DNA of 47,655 nt from an uncultured Clostridia bacterium (GTDB lineage Bacteria > Bacillota > Clostridia > Christensenellales > Borkfalkiaceae), in contig CAMWWH010000002.1 of the NCBI GenBank assembly GCA_947177975.1, positions 1-47,655 on the forward strand. Direction: 5' to 3'. The notes beneath the pieces were generated by a model. That model saw only the letters and a list, made by a program, of their open reading frames with translations. It did no database searches and was not told the DNA's origin. The translations under genes were made by a program, and so were the position numbers. Position 1 is the first letter of the stretch. Each line of letters begins with the position of its first letter. Below, piece by piece: positions 1 through 10,900 of the stretch.

Positions 1-95
1 GTCTATTTTTGCATAAAATAAGAAGGTAAAAAGCGGTTATTGCAACTATAAGTAATTTTTATAGAAAATAATTTAAGTTAACGCGTTATAATATT

Positions 96-124
96 TTGCA
101 ATCGTCTGCTTTCTATGTTATTAT
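96..124 (+). promoter_or_regulatory. Putative sigma-A promoter of the protease/Opp operon
   Basis: TTGCAA at 96-101 and TATTAT at 119-124 are separated by 17 bases. Transcription would start near 131, leaving a leader of about 110 bases before the first gene. It is the only promoter I can see ahead of the nine-gene run that ends at 22143. A second TATAAT at 87-92 lacks a partner -35 box. Confidence 0.55.
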
Positions 125-240
125 AGTATAGAATGAGAAAATAGGGTCATAGTCTGTTTTCGTAGGGAAAAGCGCGGATTTCGATACGGTTTTGCATAAA
201 AACCGTAAAATACGGCGGTTTACCGAATGGAGAATAAATA
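125..240 (+). other. Leader region with a small hairpin before the first lipoprotein gene
   Basis: An 8-bp stem (acggtttt at 186-193, aaaaccgt at 199-206) closes a 5-base loop. It has no T-run after it, so it is not a terminator. The ribosome binding site GGAGA at 229-233 lies 7 bases before the ATG at 241. No known riboswitch class is recognised. Bases 1-95 hold no gene that I can see. Confidence 0.35.
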
Positions 241-3200
241 ATGAATAAATTCAGGAAAATCTTAATCGGACTGATGGTTGCGGCGGGAGCGACGTGTCTT
301 GGCGGCGCGGCGGCGTGCAATAATAACGGCGGCGATGCGCCCAACTATTATCAGCTCGACCTCGAGGGCTTCGGAGTTGATATCGTCTTTCAGGGCGAGC
401 TTGCCGAGCCTGACGCAAGCGGCGAAAGCTTCCGCTTCGGCGGCAAGGTAAAAGAGGGCGTAGACGTCCGCTTTACGGTGCTTGTCGGCAATCAGGCGCA
501 GGGTACGCCTACGGTCAGCCTCAATTCGGAAACGATGGTTGCCGAGGACGGCGTTTATTCCTTCACGATGGAGAGGGACTCCAAGATTTCGATAACGGGG
601 CTGAGCGCGCTGTATACTCTTTCGTTCCCCAAGTCGGAGGAAATAACCTCGTCCGACGGTCAGATTTACAGAGAGGAGCGCAGAATTAAATTCTACGACG
701 AAGACGACAACGAAATCACCGACGACGTTCGGGTTGTCGGCGGCTCGGACTACACTTTCAAACTGTGGGTAAGCCCCTATTACAACGACGATTTTACGGT
801 GAGCTGCGGCTTCGACGTGCTCGAAAAACAGGACGTCGACGGCTTTTACTCGACCTACACGCTCAGTAGCGTGGGCAGTAACGGCGAAATCAACGTGACG
901 GGACTTACTCAGCAGACGTCGTTTGCCAACTACGGCGACGGCGAGTACGGCGACGGCACTGCGGAAAATCCCTACAAGCTGAGCAAGCCGATTGATTTAT
1001 TCTATCTTGCTTCCATAATCAACACCGACTATTACAGCGGATATTTTTCCAATCTGCACTACGAGCTTACCGCGGACATCGATATGGGCGGCGAACAGAT
1101 TTACGTTATCGGCGACAACTCCACGTCGTATTCCGCGTTCTGCGGCACGTTTAACGGCAACGGTCACACTATAAAGAATTTCTATATCACCGACGAGGTT
1201 TACGACCAGGAATCCTACGCGCGCGAATATCTGACCTACGTAGGCTTGTTCGGCTATTCCGTAGGGACGATTGACGGCAATACGCAGCTTGTTTCCGCGG
1301 AAATCAAAAACGTCACGCTCGAAGATTACACGGTCGAGGTTCACCCCGCGACTGCGCAGGCGGGCACGTACGTCGGCTCGGTTTTGGGCTACGGCATCGG
1401 CACCGAGATTTCGGGCTGCAAAACGGTCAACGGACGTATTTCGGTTATTAACGACAACAACCAGATAGTAAACGCGGGCGGTATAGTAGGCAGACTGCAG
1501 GGCGCGTACGGCACTACCGCCGCGGGCACCGTTTCGAGAGCGGCTTTCGTGCGCTCGTGTTCGGCGGACGTATCGGTACAGGGTACGGGCAGCCCCCATT
1601 CGGAGGGCGGTATCGTCGGTTATCTGATATCGGCTGACGAGAGCGCGATTGCATACGTCGTAAACTGTCATTCGTCGGGCGCGGTCACGGGCGGTATGCG
1701 TGCGGGCGGCATCGTCGGTACGATGGGCAGATTTACTTCCGTGGCAAACAGCTATTCGACGGCGCGCGTTTCGGCGGAAAACAATATAGAAGGCCTTATT
1801 TACGAGGAATTCAGAGGCGCGTATGCGGGCGGCATTGCGGGCTACGCCGAAGAAAACACGGTGTTGAGCGGCTGCTATGCGGCTAACGGCAACCTGAGGG
1901 CAAACAGTACGCACGGCGCTTCCTATTCGGCGACGGGCGCGTTCGTCGCAAGCTACGCACTGCCCGACGCGGCGGCTGCCGATTACTATCAGCTTATAAC
2001 GTTCAACAATCAGGAAAACGTTTCCTCGCCTTCCGAGAGCACGTTCACGGCGCTCGGCTGGAACGAGAGCGAGTGGGATTTCTCGGGTTCGCTGCCTACG
2101 CTTAAAATTATGCAGGTCGGCGGCGACGACCCTCTCGATACGCTTCGCAGCTTTACGGTCAAGACGGTGAACGGTTCTACGACGGTCAAGACGGCTACGG
2201 TTTCGGGATATACGGCAATGGCGGACTGGTACGTCAAAGCGAACGGCGTTCCCGAATACGCGGAGAGCGCAAGCGGACGCAGCTGGGGCTATTACTTCGA
2301 CGCGGAATTGACTAAGAAAGTACCCTACGGCTTCGTACCCGTACAGGCTGAAACTCAGTTATACTTCGGCTATGCGGATTATTCGACGGTTGCGGGTACC
2401 TATTATATAGAGAAAACGACCTACTCCGACGGCGCGCAAATCACGCTTACAGCGGACGGCGTAGCGCAGATACGCAGCGGCGGACTTTACTACGAATGTA
2501 ATTATTCGTACAACGGCAAGACGGGCGATAATATCGTAATTTACCGCAGCTGTCTTGCGGCGCTTTCCTACGGCGAGGACGAAATAAACGGCGGTTACTT
2601 CGCTTACGGCGGTACGGTCGGCGGCGGCGTTCTCGAACTTAAAGCGTATCTGACGATTGTGGATATCACTTCGGAATCGGAATATATCTCTTATATTTAC
2701 CCCACGGAAACTCTCCGCGCCGTAAAGCTGTACGACGGCTTCGTCTACGGCGAATATAAGAATACGAACGGCGTGTTCTACGTGTTCAATAAAAACGGCT
2801 CGGGAGAAAGAAAGCTGGGAACGTCGTCCGAGGCGTTCACGTTCGCTCCTGCAAACGGCGGCAACTACACTATAACCTTCGGCGGCGGAAGAACCGAAGC
2901 GGTCACGCTTACGGGCAACGGAACGGTCGACACAATCAATAACGTTGCCGTATCGAAAATCGACGGCTTCAAGGGAAGCTGGAAAAAGTTCGCCAACTCG
3001 ACGATGGTATTCACCTTCGACGGCGAGGGAAGCGTATCTCTCGGCGGCGGTACGGCGGTTAACTATACGGCGGTCAGCGGCGGAGTAGGCTTCACAATCG
3101 ACGGAGTTCAGTATAAGGCGACGCTCAATAACGGCAATTTAGTAATAAACGGCGAGAACTATTACGTAAGCGACAGCTTTACGGGCGAATGGTATACGCT

Positions 3201-4902
3201 TGCGGAAAAAGAACAGATTTCGATTTCCCTCGGCGGCGTAAGCACGCAGGGCTACGGCAATGCGGTTATATCCTACACGGGCAACCTTTCGCAGACGGTT
3301 GAAGCCGAGTACGATTTGTTCGAAACGGACGGCAACACGCTTCTCAGAATTTACGTGGGCGACAGACAGTACGGCGAACTCAGCTACACCGCGTCCTCGA
3401 ACAAAGTGAGCGGCTCGTTCTACTCGATGCTTTACAGCGAATACCGCTCGTACGAATTCGACATTTACGATATCTTCCGCGGCGTGTGGGCGGGCGTATC
3501 CGACGGCTTCGATACGGTTACGTTCAACGGCAGAAGCGCGAGCGCAGGCGGCGCAAAGGTGACGGTAAAGACGGCGGGCAACGTTTCCAAAAACGGCACG
3601 TACGCGCTTACGAGCGGCACGGCGGGCACTATGACCGTGGGCGGCTCGACCTACAATATAGAATTTAACGAAAAACTCAACAAAATTACTTTCACGGAAG
3701 CCGCGGAGGGCGGTGCGGCGGATAATCTTGCGCGCCGCGACGGCTGGTACGGCGTCGTTCTGTACGACGGCGACACAAGCTACGTATTCGACGGCAAGTC
3801 AAATCTGACTGGTAAGGTAAGCGTGTCCGACGGCACCGAGCTGAGCTATACTTTGACGAACGGCGCCGCGACTATGGGCGGAAAAGCGCTTACTCCGACG
3901 GCAAGCGGCTTTACCTGGGACGGCAAGACGCTCGTGTTTAAGACGGGCTTTGCGGGCGAATGGTACGTTTCGGCGACCGACGCAGCTATGGTTATAACCG
4001 AGGTCGACGGCAATATGACCGCAAACGTTGCGGGTCAGACTTACGTCTACGACCCCGCGGCGAAGACGCTCACGCATACCGAGGGCAGAAACGTAACGAC
4101 GTTGAGGCTGAAGAGCAACGGCGTCGAAATGAATATCACGCGCACGGTTAACGGCGTAAGCAGTAATTCGAACGGCATAAAGAGCGATAGGGCGGACAGC
4201 TGGAGGGGTACTTATACCGCGGTCGACGGTTCGAGCTGGAAGTTCGACGGTCTGGGCAGCAGCGTATTCGGCGACGGTGCGGCAACGTACACTCCCGCAA
4301 ACGGCGCGGCGGTCAAATACTCCTACGTAATTAACGAACGCGGAATACCCTTTATCACGGCGAACAGAAATTTCATATTCACCGCGGCTGAAAGCGGCGA
4401 CGGGGACGTGTTCGTAAAAGACGGAAACAGTTACAAGACGGTGGCTGTCGACAGCTACTACGGAAGCATAGCTATGATTGCGGGCGACCCCGACACTTAC
4501 TTCTTCGACGGCAACTCGACCGTCTGGGTAAAGAGCAGCGACGAGGCATTGTATACCCGCAAGGCGTACAATTACGAAGTGATTACGTCCAATCTGTGCG
4601 AGATTATCGACAACGACGGCGTAAGACACAAGGGCAGAGTCGTCGAAGAGGGCAGAATAAACAGATTTACGATTACTCCTCTCGACAGCTATTCGACGGA
4701 GGACGGCGTGACCTATGCGTTCAGCTGGACGACGGTATGGCAGGTAGAGGGCGCGACCTATACCTTGGCGTACAAGTTCGTAGCAACCGACGTCGAGAAC
4801 AAATACGAACTGACCGACGGTGAAGGCAACAAATACGACGCGGTTGTCAGCGGCTCCGCGATTACGATAACGGCGGTCGAAGAAACAACCGAACAGGCTT
4901 AA
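241..4902 (+). CDS. Very large surface lipoprotein with GLUG-like repeats and tandem beta modules
   Basis: The product has 1553 residues. A lipoprotein signal (basic N-terminus, hydrophobic stretch, C26 as likely lipidation site after AAA) predicts anchoring to the outer face of the membrane. Residues about 240-575 hold GLUG-type repeats, recognisable from GTFNGNGHTIKNF and several copies of a GGIVG motif, which usually build a right-handed beta-helix. From about residue 850 to 1530 there are many copies of a module with a W/Y-rich start (GxW) and an FDG motif, resembling small beta-barrel units. No catalytic residues were recognised. It is the first gene of a run leading into a surface protease and a peptide importer, so an adhesin or substrate-binding role is an inference. 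The start is supported by GGAGA 7 bases upstream. Confidence 0.8.
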   Translation: MNKFRKILIGLMVAAGATCLGGAAACNNNGGDAPNYYQLDLEGFGVDIVFQGELAEPDASGESFRFGGKVKEGVDVRFTVLVGNQAQGTPTVSLNSETMVAEDGVYSFTMERDSKISITGLSALYTLSFPKSEEITSSDGQIYREERRIKFYDEDDNEITDDVRVVGGSDYTFKLWVSPYYNDDFTVSCGFDVLEKQDVDGFYSTYTLSSVGSNGEINVTGLTQQTSFANYGDGEYGDGTAENPYKLSKPIDLFYLASIINTDYYSGYFSNLHYELTADIDMGGEQIYVIGDNSTSYSAFCGTFNGNGHTIKNFYITDEVYDQESYAREYLTYVGLFGYSVGTIDGNTQLVSAEIKNVTLEDYTVEVHPATAQAGTYVGSVLGYGIGTEISGCKTVNGRISVINDNNQIVNAGGIVGRLQGAYGTTAAGTVSRAAFVRSCSADVSVQGTGSPHSEGGIVGYLISADESAIAYVVNCHSSGAVTGGMRAGGIVGTMGRFTSVANSYSTARVSAENNIEGLIYEEFRGAYAGGIAGYAEENTVLSGCYAANGNLRANSTHGASYSATGAFVASYALPDAAAADYYQLITFNNQENVSSPSESTFTALGWNESEWDFSGSLPTLKIMQVGGDDPLDTLRSFTVKTVNGSTTVKTATVSGYTAMADWYVKANGVPEYAESASGRSWGYYFDAELTKKVPYGFVPVQAETQLYFGYADYSTVAGTYYIEKTTYSDGAQITLTADGVAQIRSGGLYYECNYSYNGKTGDNIVIYRSCLAALSYGEDEINGGYFAYGGTVGGGVLELKAYLTIVDITSESEYISYIYPTETLRAVKLYDGFVYGEYKNTNGVFYVFNKNGSGERKLGTSSEAFTFAPANGGNYTITFGGGRTEAVTLTGNGTVDTINNVAVSKIDGFKGSWKKFANSTMVFTFDGEGSVSLGGGTAVNYTAVSGGVGFTIDGVQYKATLNNGNLVINGENYYVSDSFTGEWYTLAEKEQISISLGGVSTQGYGNAVISYTGNLSQTVEAEYDLFETDGNTLLRIYVGDRQYGELSYTASSNKVSGSFYSMLYSEYRSYEFDIYDIFRGVWAGVSDGFDTVTFNGRSASAGGAKVTVKTAGNVSKNGTYALTSGTAGTMTVGGSTYNIEFNEKLNKITFTEAAEGGAADNLARRDGWYGVVLYDGDTSYVFDGKSNLTGKVSVSDGTELSYTLTNGAATMGGKALTPTASGFTWDGKTLVFKTGFAGEWYVSATDAAMVITEVDGNMTANVAGQTYVYDPAAKTLTHTEGRNVTTLRLKSNGVEMNITRTVNGVSSNSNGIKSDRADSWRGTYTAVDGSSWKFDGLGSSVFGDGAATYTPANGAAVKYSYVINERGIPFITANRNFIFTAAESGDGDVFVKDGNSYKTVAVDSYYGSIAMIAGDPDTYFFDGNSTVWVKSSDEALYTRKAYNYEVITSNLCEIIDNDGVRHKGRVVEEGRINRFTITPLDSYSTEDGVTYAFSWTTVWQVEGATYTLAYKFVATDVENKYELTDGEGNKYDAVVSGSAITITAVEETTEQA

Positions 4903-4922
4903 AATTTAAGGAACGGTAAAAA

Positions 4923-7900
4923 ATGAAGTTTAAATTTACGAGGGCAGTCCGCCGCAGAGCGGCGTGTATAGGTCTGAGCGCGGTAATGTGCGCAACGTTT
5001 GCCGCGGGGCAGTTGACGGCTTTTGCGGCAAAGAGCGGCAGCGGTCTGAACGCGTCCGCCGACGAGAGCTACAATCTGGATTTCGAGAGCGCAAACGGCA
5101 AGATAGACCTTACGCAGATTAAAATAGACAATATGTCGAAGGACGTCATCAAGGACGACGGCGTTTCGGCAGACGTGTATTCGCTCACCCGCACTCTGAT
5201 TGTAACGTTGGAGGGCGAGCCCCTTTCCGAGCGCGCTTACGCGGGCAAATCCGCTCGGCAGGAGATTGCCGACGAACAGCAGGCGTTTTTATCCGAACTG
5301 AGAAGGGCGGGCGTCAGCTATAAGTTCAGAAGCAGTTATTCCTCGATAGTCAACGCGGTTGCAATCGACGTTAAGCTTTCGGAGTACGCCAAAATCAAGG
5401 GCTTGAAGGGCGTGTCCACCGTATCGGTCGGCTCGACTTACGCGCTTCCCAAGACGGTTGAAAGCTCGGACGGCGTTCAGCAGAATTCGAGTAATATCTA
5501 CAAGACGGGTATATATAACTCTTCCGAGTACGTAAACGCGGGCTTCGACGGCAGCGGTATGACGGTTGCTATTCTCGATACGGGTCTGGACTACACCCAC
5601 GAAGCGTTCAGAAGCGCGCCCGCAGGCACTAACGGAATTTCGTTTACCTACGATTACGTAGACGACAAAATCAACAACGCGGAGGCGGCTTCCGCTACCG
5701 AGCCCGTTCCTTTCTCATCGCTCAAAAATATCGGCGCGGGCACGGACGACGTATATATTAACGAAAAAGTTCCCTTTGCTTTCGACTACGCGGACAGGGA
5801 TACGGACGTATTCCCCTCGTATTCGCAGCACGGCACGCACGTTGCTGGCATAGTTGCGGGCAAGGCGGACAACTATACCGATAAGGACGGCAACGTTGCA
5901 AACGAACCTTTCCGCGGAGTTGCTCCCGAGGCGCAGCTCGTTATCTGTAAGGTGTTCACGGACGACCTCGACGACGAGAGCGTGGGCGGCGCGGAGGCGG
6001 TCGATATTCTCGACGCGCTCGAGGACTGCTACAACTTAAACGTAGACGTAATCAATATGTCGCTCGGTTCGAGCGCGGGCTTCTCTTCGAGGGCGCTCTG
6101 CCCCAGCGGAGCAAGGGAAGAGGACGAAGAGGGCTACCTCATGAAGAGCGTTTACGAGCGCATAAGGAATAAGGGTATATCCCTTATCGTTGCGGCAAGT
6201 AACGATTTCTCGGCGGGCTTCGGCAGTGCGTTCGGTACCAACCTCACCTCCAACCCCGATTCGGGCACGGTAGGCTCGCCCTCGACCTTCACGGGCGCAA
6301 TGTCCGTTGCCAGCGTTAACGGACAGTATTCGTCCTACCTTATAGCCAACGCAGTTGACAAGAACGGCAACCCCGTAGAGGGCGGCGGCAACGCAATCTA
6401 CTTCGAGGAATCGCGCAACGAGGATTCGGAAGCGTACGATTTCGTCGACGAAATGCTCAATCTTTACAATCAGAAGAACAATCTCACGGGCGCAAACGCA
6501 GTCGACACGGCTACTTTCAGATACGTAGTTATCCCCGGCACGGGCGAAACGACCGACTATCTTCCCACCGTAAAAAGACGTTTAAAGCGCGACCCCGATA
6601 ATCCGAACGAAATCGTAATCGCTATCGTAAAGAGAGGTACGAGCCAGTTCAAAGACAAGATTATGACGGCAATTCACCAGACGTACAGCGGTGAGGACGT
6701 CGGCGCGGACGCGGTAATTGTCTACAACAACGTATCGGGCACTATAAGAATGTCGCTCGGCGATATGCGCGAGCACGTGCCTTCGGCGTCCATACCTCTC
6801 GACGCGGGTCTGTTGCTCACGGGCAACGGCACCAAGACCGAGGGTACGTTGACGGTATCGAGAAATTACAACAACGCGGGTCCCTTCATGAACGACTATT
6901 CGTCCTGGGGTTCGACGCCCGATTTGAAATTGAAGCCCGACGTAACCTCGCACGGCGGCGAGATAACCTCGGCGGTTGCGGGCGGCTATTACGACGAGAT
7001 GAGCGGCACCTCGATGGCGTGCCCCAACCTCGCGGGCTTCGAGGCGATTTTCAAGGGCTATCTCAAAAACAGCAACTCGGAAAATATCAAATCGCTGTGG
7101 CAGCTCGACGACGACCCCGAAATCACTACGGCGGAAGCGTTGAGGCTGACTAAGCTTACAAATAATATAGTAATGAGTACGGCGGTCACGGTTTACGACC
7201 AGAACAAACTGCCCTACTCGCCGAGAAAGCAGGGTGCGGGTCTTGCGACGCTTGCAAACGTGTTCGGTACGGGCGCGTATCTGTACACCAAGGACACGGC
7301 GGACGTCACCGACCCCGACAGAATGTGCGAGGACGGCAGACCCAAAGCCGAGCTCGGCGACGACCCCCGCAAGAGCGGCGTATACAATATAAAGTTCTAC
7401 GTCAAAAACTTCGGCGACAAAGAGCTTAAATTCAATACCAAGAGCATATTCATGACCGAAACGGTCGGCAAGGACGGTATGTCGGTTGCCGAGATGGCGT
7501 ATCTTCTGGGCGGCAGCGCGCAGTGGACGGCGGGCGGTGTTAGCGTCGGCGAGGGCGGTGAAATCACCGTAGCCGCGGGCGCAACTCAGGAAATCGCGGT
7601 AACGCTTACCCTTTCGGAAGCCGACAGGGAATATCTCAAAAAGTTTACGAACGGTATGTTCGTCGAGGGCTTCTTAAAGCTCGAAAGCGCAACCGAAGGT
7701 CAGTGCGATCTGACCCTTCCGTTTATGGGCTTCTACGGCGACTGGAAGGCTGCGCCGATGATGGACTTGTCCTGCTTCGACATTGCCAAGGACGCAAAGA
7801 ACACCGCACTCAAAGACGAGGACAGGGCGCAGCCCCGCGTTTGGGCGACCCAGCCTTACGGCTATTATGCGGGTTACAATTATACCATTCCCCTCGGTTC

Positions 7901-10900
7901 GTTCCTCTATATACAGGACGAGGCGAAGGAGCACACCGCCGACTACGTTTACGTGGACGAGGAGCACATAGCGGTTTCGCGTGATTTCGGCGAGTTCTAC
8001 GGCGACAACAACGCAAGCAACTATCTTACCACGGCGGGAATAAAGACGCTGTACGCGGGACTTCTGCGCGGCGCGGAGGTCGTAACATATACACTGACCA
8101 ACGTCGACACGGGCGAGATTATAGCCGACGAGTTCGGTAACGAAACGAGAGTTGTTTACCGCGCCAACAAGTCGTACGCGGGCGGCGGCAGTTCGCACCC
8201 CTCGCAGGTGCTTTTAGAGCTTAAACCCGACGAAATAGGTCTTGCGGCAAACGGCAAGTACAGGTTGGATTTCAGCTTCTACTTCGATTACGACGACTAC
8301 AAGGCGTATATAGACGGCGACGCGGACGCGTTCACGTATATCGACGAAAACGGCAACAAGCAGACGCACGGCGTTTACAAGGACAACGTTTTCTCTATGA
8401 ACTTCTACGTCGACTACGAAGCGCCCGTGCTTGTGGACAGCCGCATAAGGTTCCAGAACCTCAAAGACGAATCCAACAAGGACTATCAGAGAGTTTATCT
8501 CGACCTCGATATATTCGATAACCATTATCCTCAGGCGGTAATACTGTGCTATGCGGATACGGAAAACGCGTCCAGCGTCGAGCTTACCGAAATCAAGCTT
8601 GCGACCGAGTACGTAATACCCATACTCAATCCCCGCAAGAACACAATCAACACCGTATCGGTAGAAATTACCGAATTCTACGAAGATTACAGGGGCAAGC
8701 TGTGGGTGGAAATCGACGACTACGCGCTCAACCACAACACTTACAGTTTAAGCCTCGACTATATGAGGACGACCTCGGTTGCTCCGAGCGACTTCACTCT
8801 GACGCTCGACGGCAAACCCGTTACGACCGATTACAATCACCCTATAACGGTACAACAGAACACGACGGTTAAGTTCGGCGTACAGAGCAACGACAGCTCC
8901 AAGACCAACTGGGATTTGTCCAACTTCGACTGGGCTACGAGCGACTCCTACGTTGCAAGCGTCAAGAACGGCGAAGTATTCGGTGCACACGCCGAAAGCG
9001 GAGCGGTTACGCTTACCGTAAGAGGCGGCGTAGGCGCGGACGGCAGACAGACCACCAAGACGGTATATATAAAGGTTGTAGAAAGCGACGTAACACTCAA
9101 TCCCCTGACGGCAAAGGCGACGTTCGGCGTCATAGTCAACGGCGCCGAGGGACTGTCCAAGGCGGAGGGCATGGTAGAGGTCAATTCGGGACAGAAGTTC
9201 AGACTTACGCCGGTTATCGACCCCTGGTACTTCCCCACGGACGATATAGTATGGGTATGGAACGCCGATTCGGGAGCGAATAACCCCGAAAGAGCGACCG
9301 TAGACCAAAACGGCAACGTGACGGTAATCTACGAGGGCGAGTATTCCGAGCAGGTAACCGTAACGGCGACGGCGCATAAGGGCACGGCGGACGGCGAAGA
9401 GATGTTCAAAGCCGAGGTGTTGCTGTCTATTCAGCCCTCGTTCACGGTTACGGGCTCTTCGGTTACCAAGTACCGCGGCGCGGGCGGCGTGCTTACGGAC
9501 GAAATAACTATCGGCAATCAGACGTTCGAAAACGTGCGCGTGCTTACCTTCCCCGAGGATATGTCGGCAAACCAGATAGGCGAAAGAGCTTTCAGGGACT
9601 GCGAGAACGTAGAAATCATTATAATTCCCAAGAGCGTTGCTACCATAGACAAGAGAGCTTTCGAAGGCTGCGTAAACCTCAAAGCGGTATGCTTCGTGCA
9701 GAAGGACGCGCTGGATATTCCCAACTCGGCGCTGACGCTTATCGCGGAAAGTGCGTTCACGGGCTGCACTTCGTTGCAGGTTGTAGACCTTTCGAACTGC
9801 AAGCTGTTTACCGTTGCGAGAACTGCGTTTGCGGGCTGTACGGCGCTTGAAGAAGTAGTCAATATGGCGGCAGTCGGCACGGCTTACGACGGCGCGTTTA
9901 TGGGCTGTACCGCTCTTGAAAGCGCGGATATTTCAAGACTGCACGTAGCGGGCGTATCGGTGTTCGACGGATGCAGCTCGATTTCCTCGATTACTACAAG
10001 CGACTATTCGGCAATCGGCACGTATATGTTCCGCGGCTGTACCTCGCTTACAAACGTAATAAATATCAAAAGCGCGGTTATAGGCGCGGGTGCGTTCTCG
10101 GGTTGCAGTAATCTCGGAGCGGTAAATTACTCTTATAACGGCGAGGCTGTGCGTTCAATCGGCGCGCGTGCGTTCGAAAACTGCCAGTCGCTCACAACAT
10201 TCACCGTTACCGGCAAGGAGGTTGCCTCGATAGGCGATTACGCTTTCCGCAACTGCTCACAGCTCGGCTCGTTCGATTTAAGCAATGTAGCTTCGATAGG
10301 CAACGGCGCGTTCGAGGGAGTGCCCTCGGTAACAAAGGACGGCGCGGTCATAAAGGACAATAATACGCTCGTGCTTGCTCCCACAACGGTTACAGCCGCG
10401 TTCGCACAGCAGCTGGCAAGCGGCACTATTACCGCAATCGGTCCCAACGCGTTCTCCGCAAGTCATATGGCTACGGGCGTAACCTCGCTCGATTTAAGCA
10501 ATATTACTTCGATAGGAAACGGCGCGTTCAGGGGTCTTACGGGACTTAAAAGCGTAACGCTCAATTCAAGTCTTACGACGATTCCCGCATACGCTTTCTA
10601 CGGCACGGGACTTACGGAAATAACAATTCCTTCGAGCGTTACGGCGATAGGCAGCTATGCGTTCGCGGATTGTTCGGCGCTTGCAAGCGTCAATCTGAGT
10701 ACGCTTACCGACCTTACCGATATAGGCGCGGGCGCGTTCCGCGGCACGGCTATAACGACGTTAAATCTGCCGAACAGCGTAAATACAATCGGCGACGGAG
10801 CGTTTGCGCTCTGCGAACAGCTCACCCAAGCGACTATCAATTCGGTAAAGACGATGGGTTCGTTCGTGTTTGCGCTCTGCCCCAACCTTACGACGGCGGT

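Noticed and set aside
186-206. Terminator before the first gene
   Set aside because: The 8-bp hairpin has no following T-run and lies within the leader of the operon.
997-1914. A 305-codon open frame on the minus strand inside the first lipoprotein gene
   Set aside because: It is arginine- and valine-rich low-quality sequence opposite a clear gene with recognisable repeats, and has no ribosome binding site or domain.
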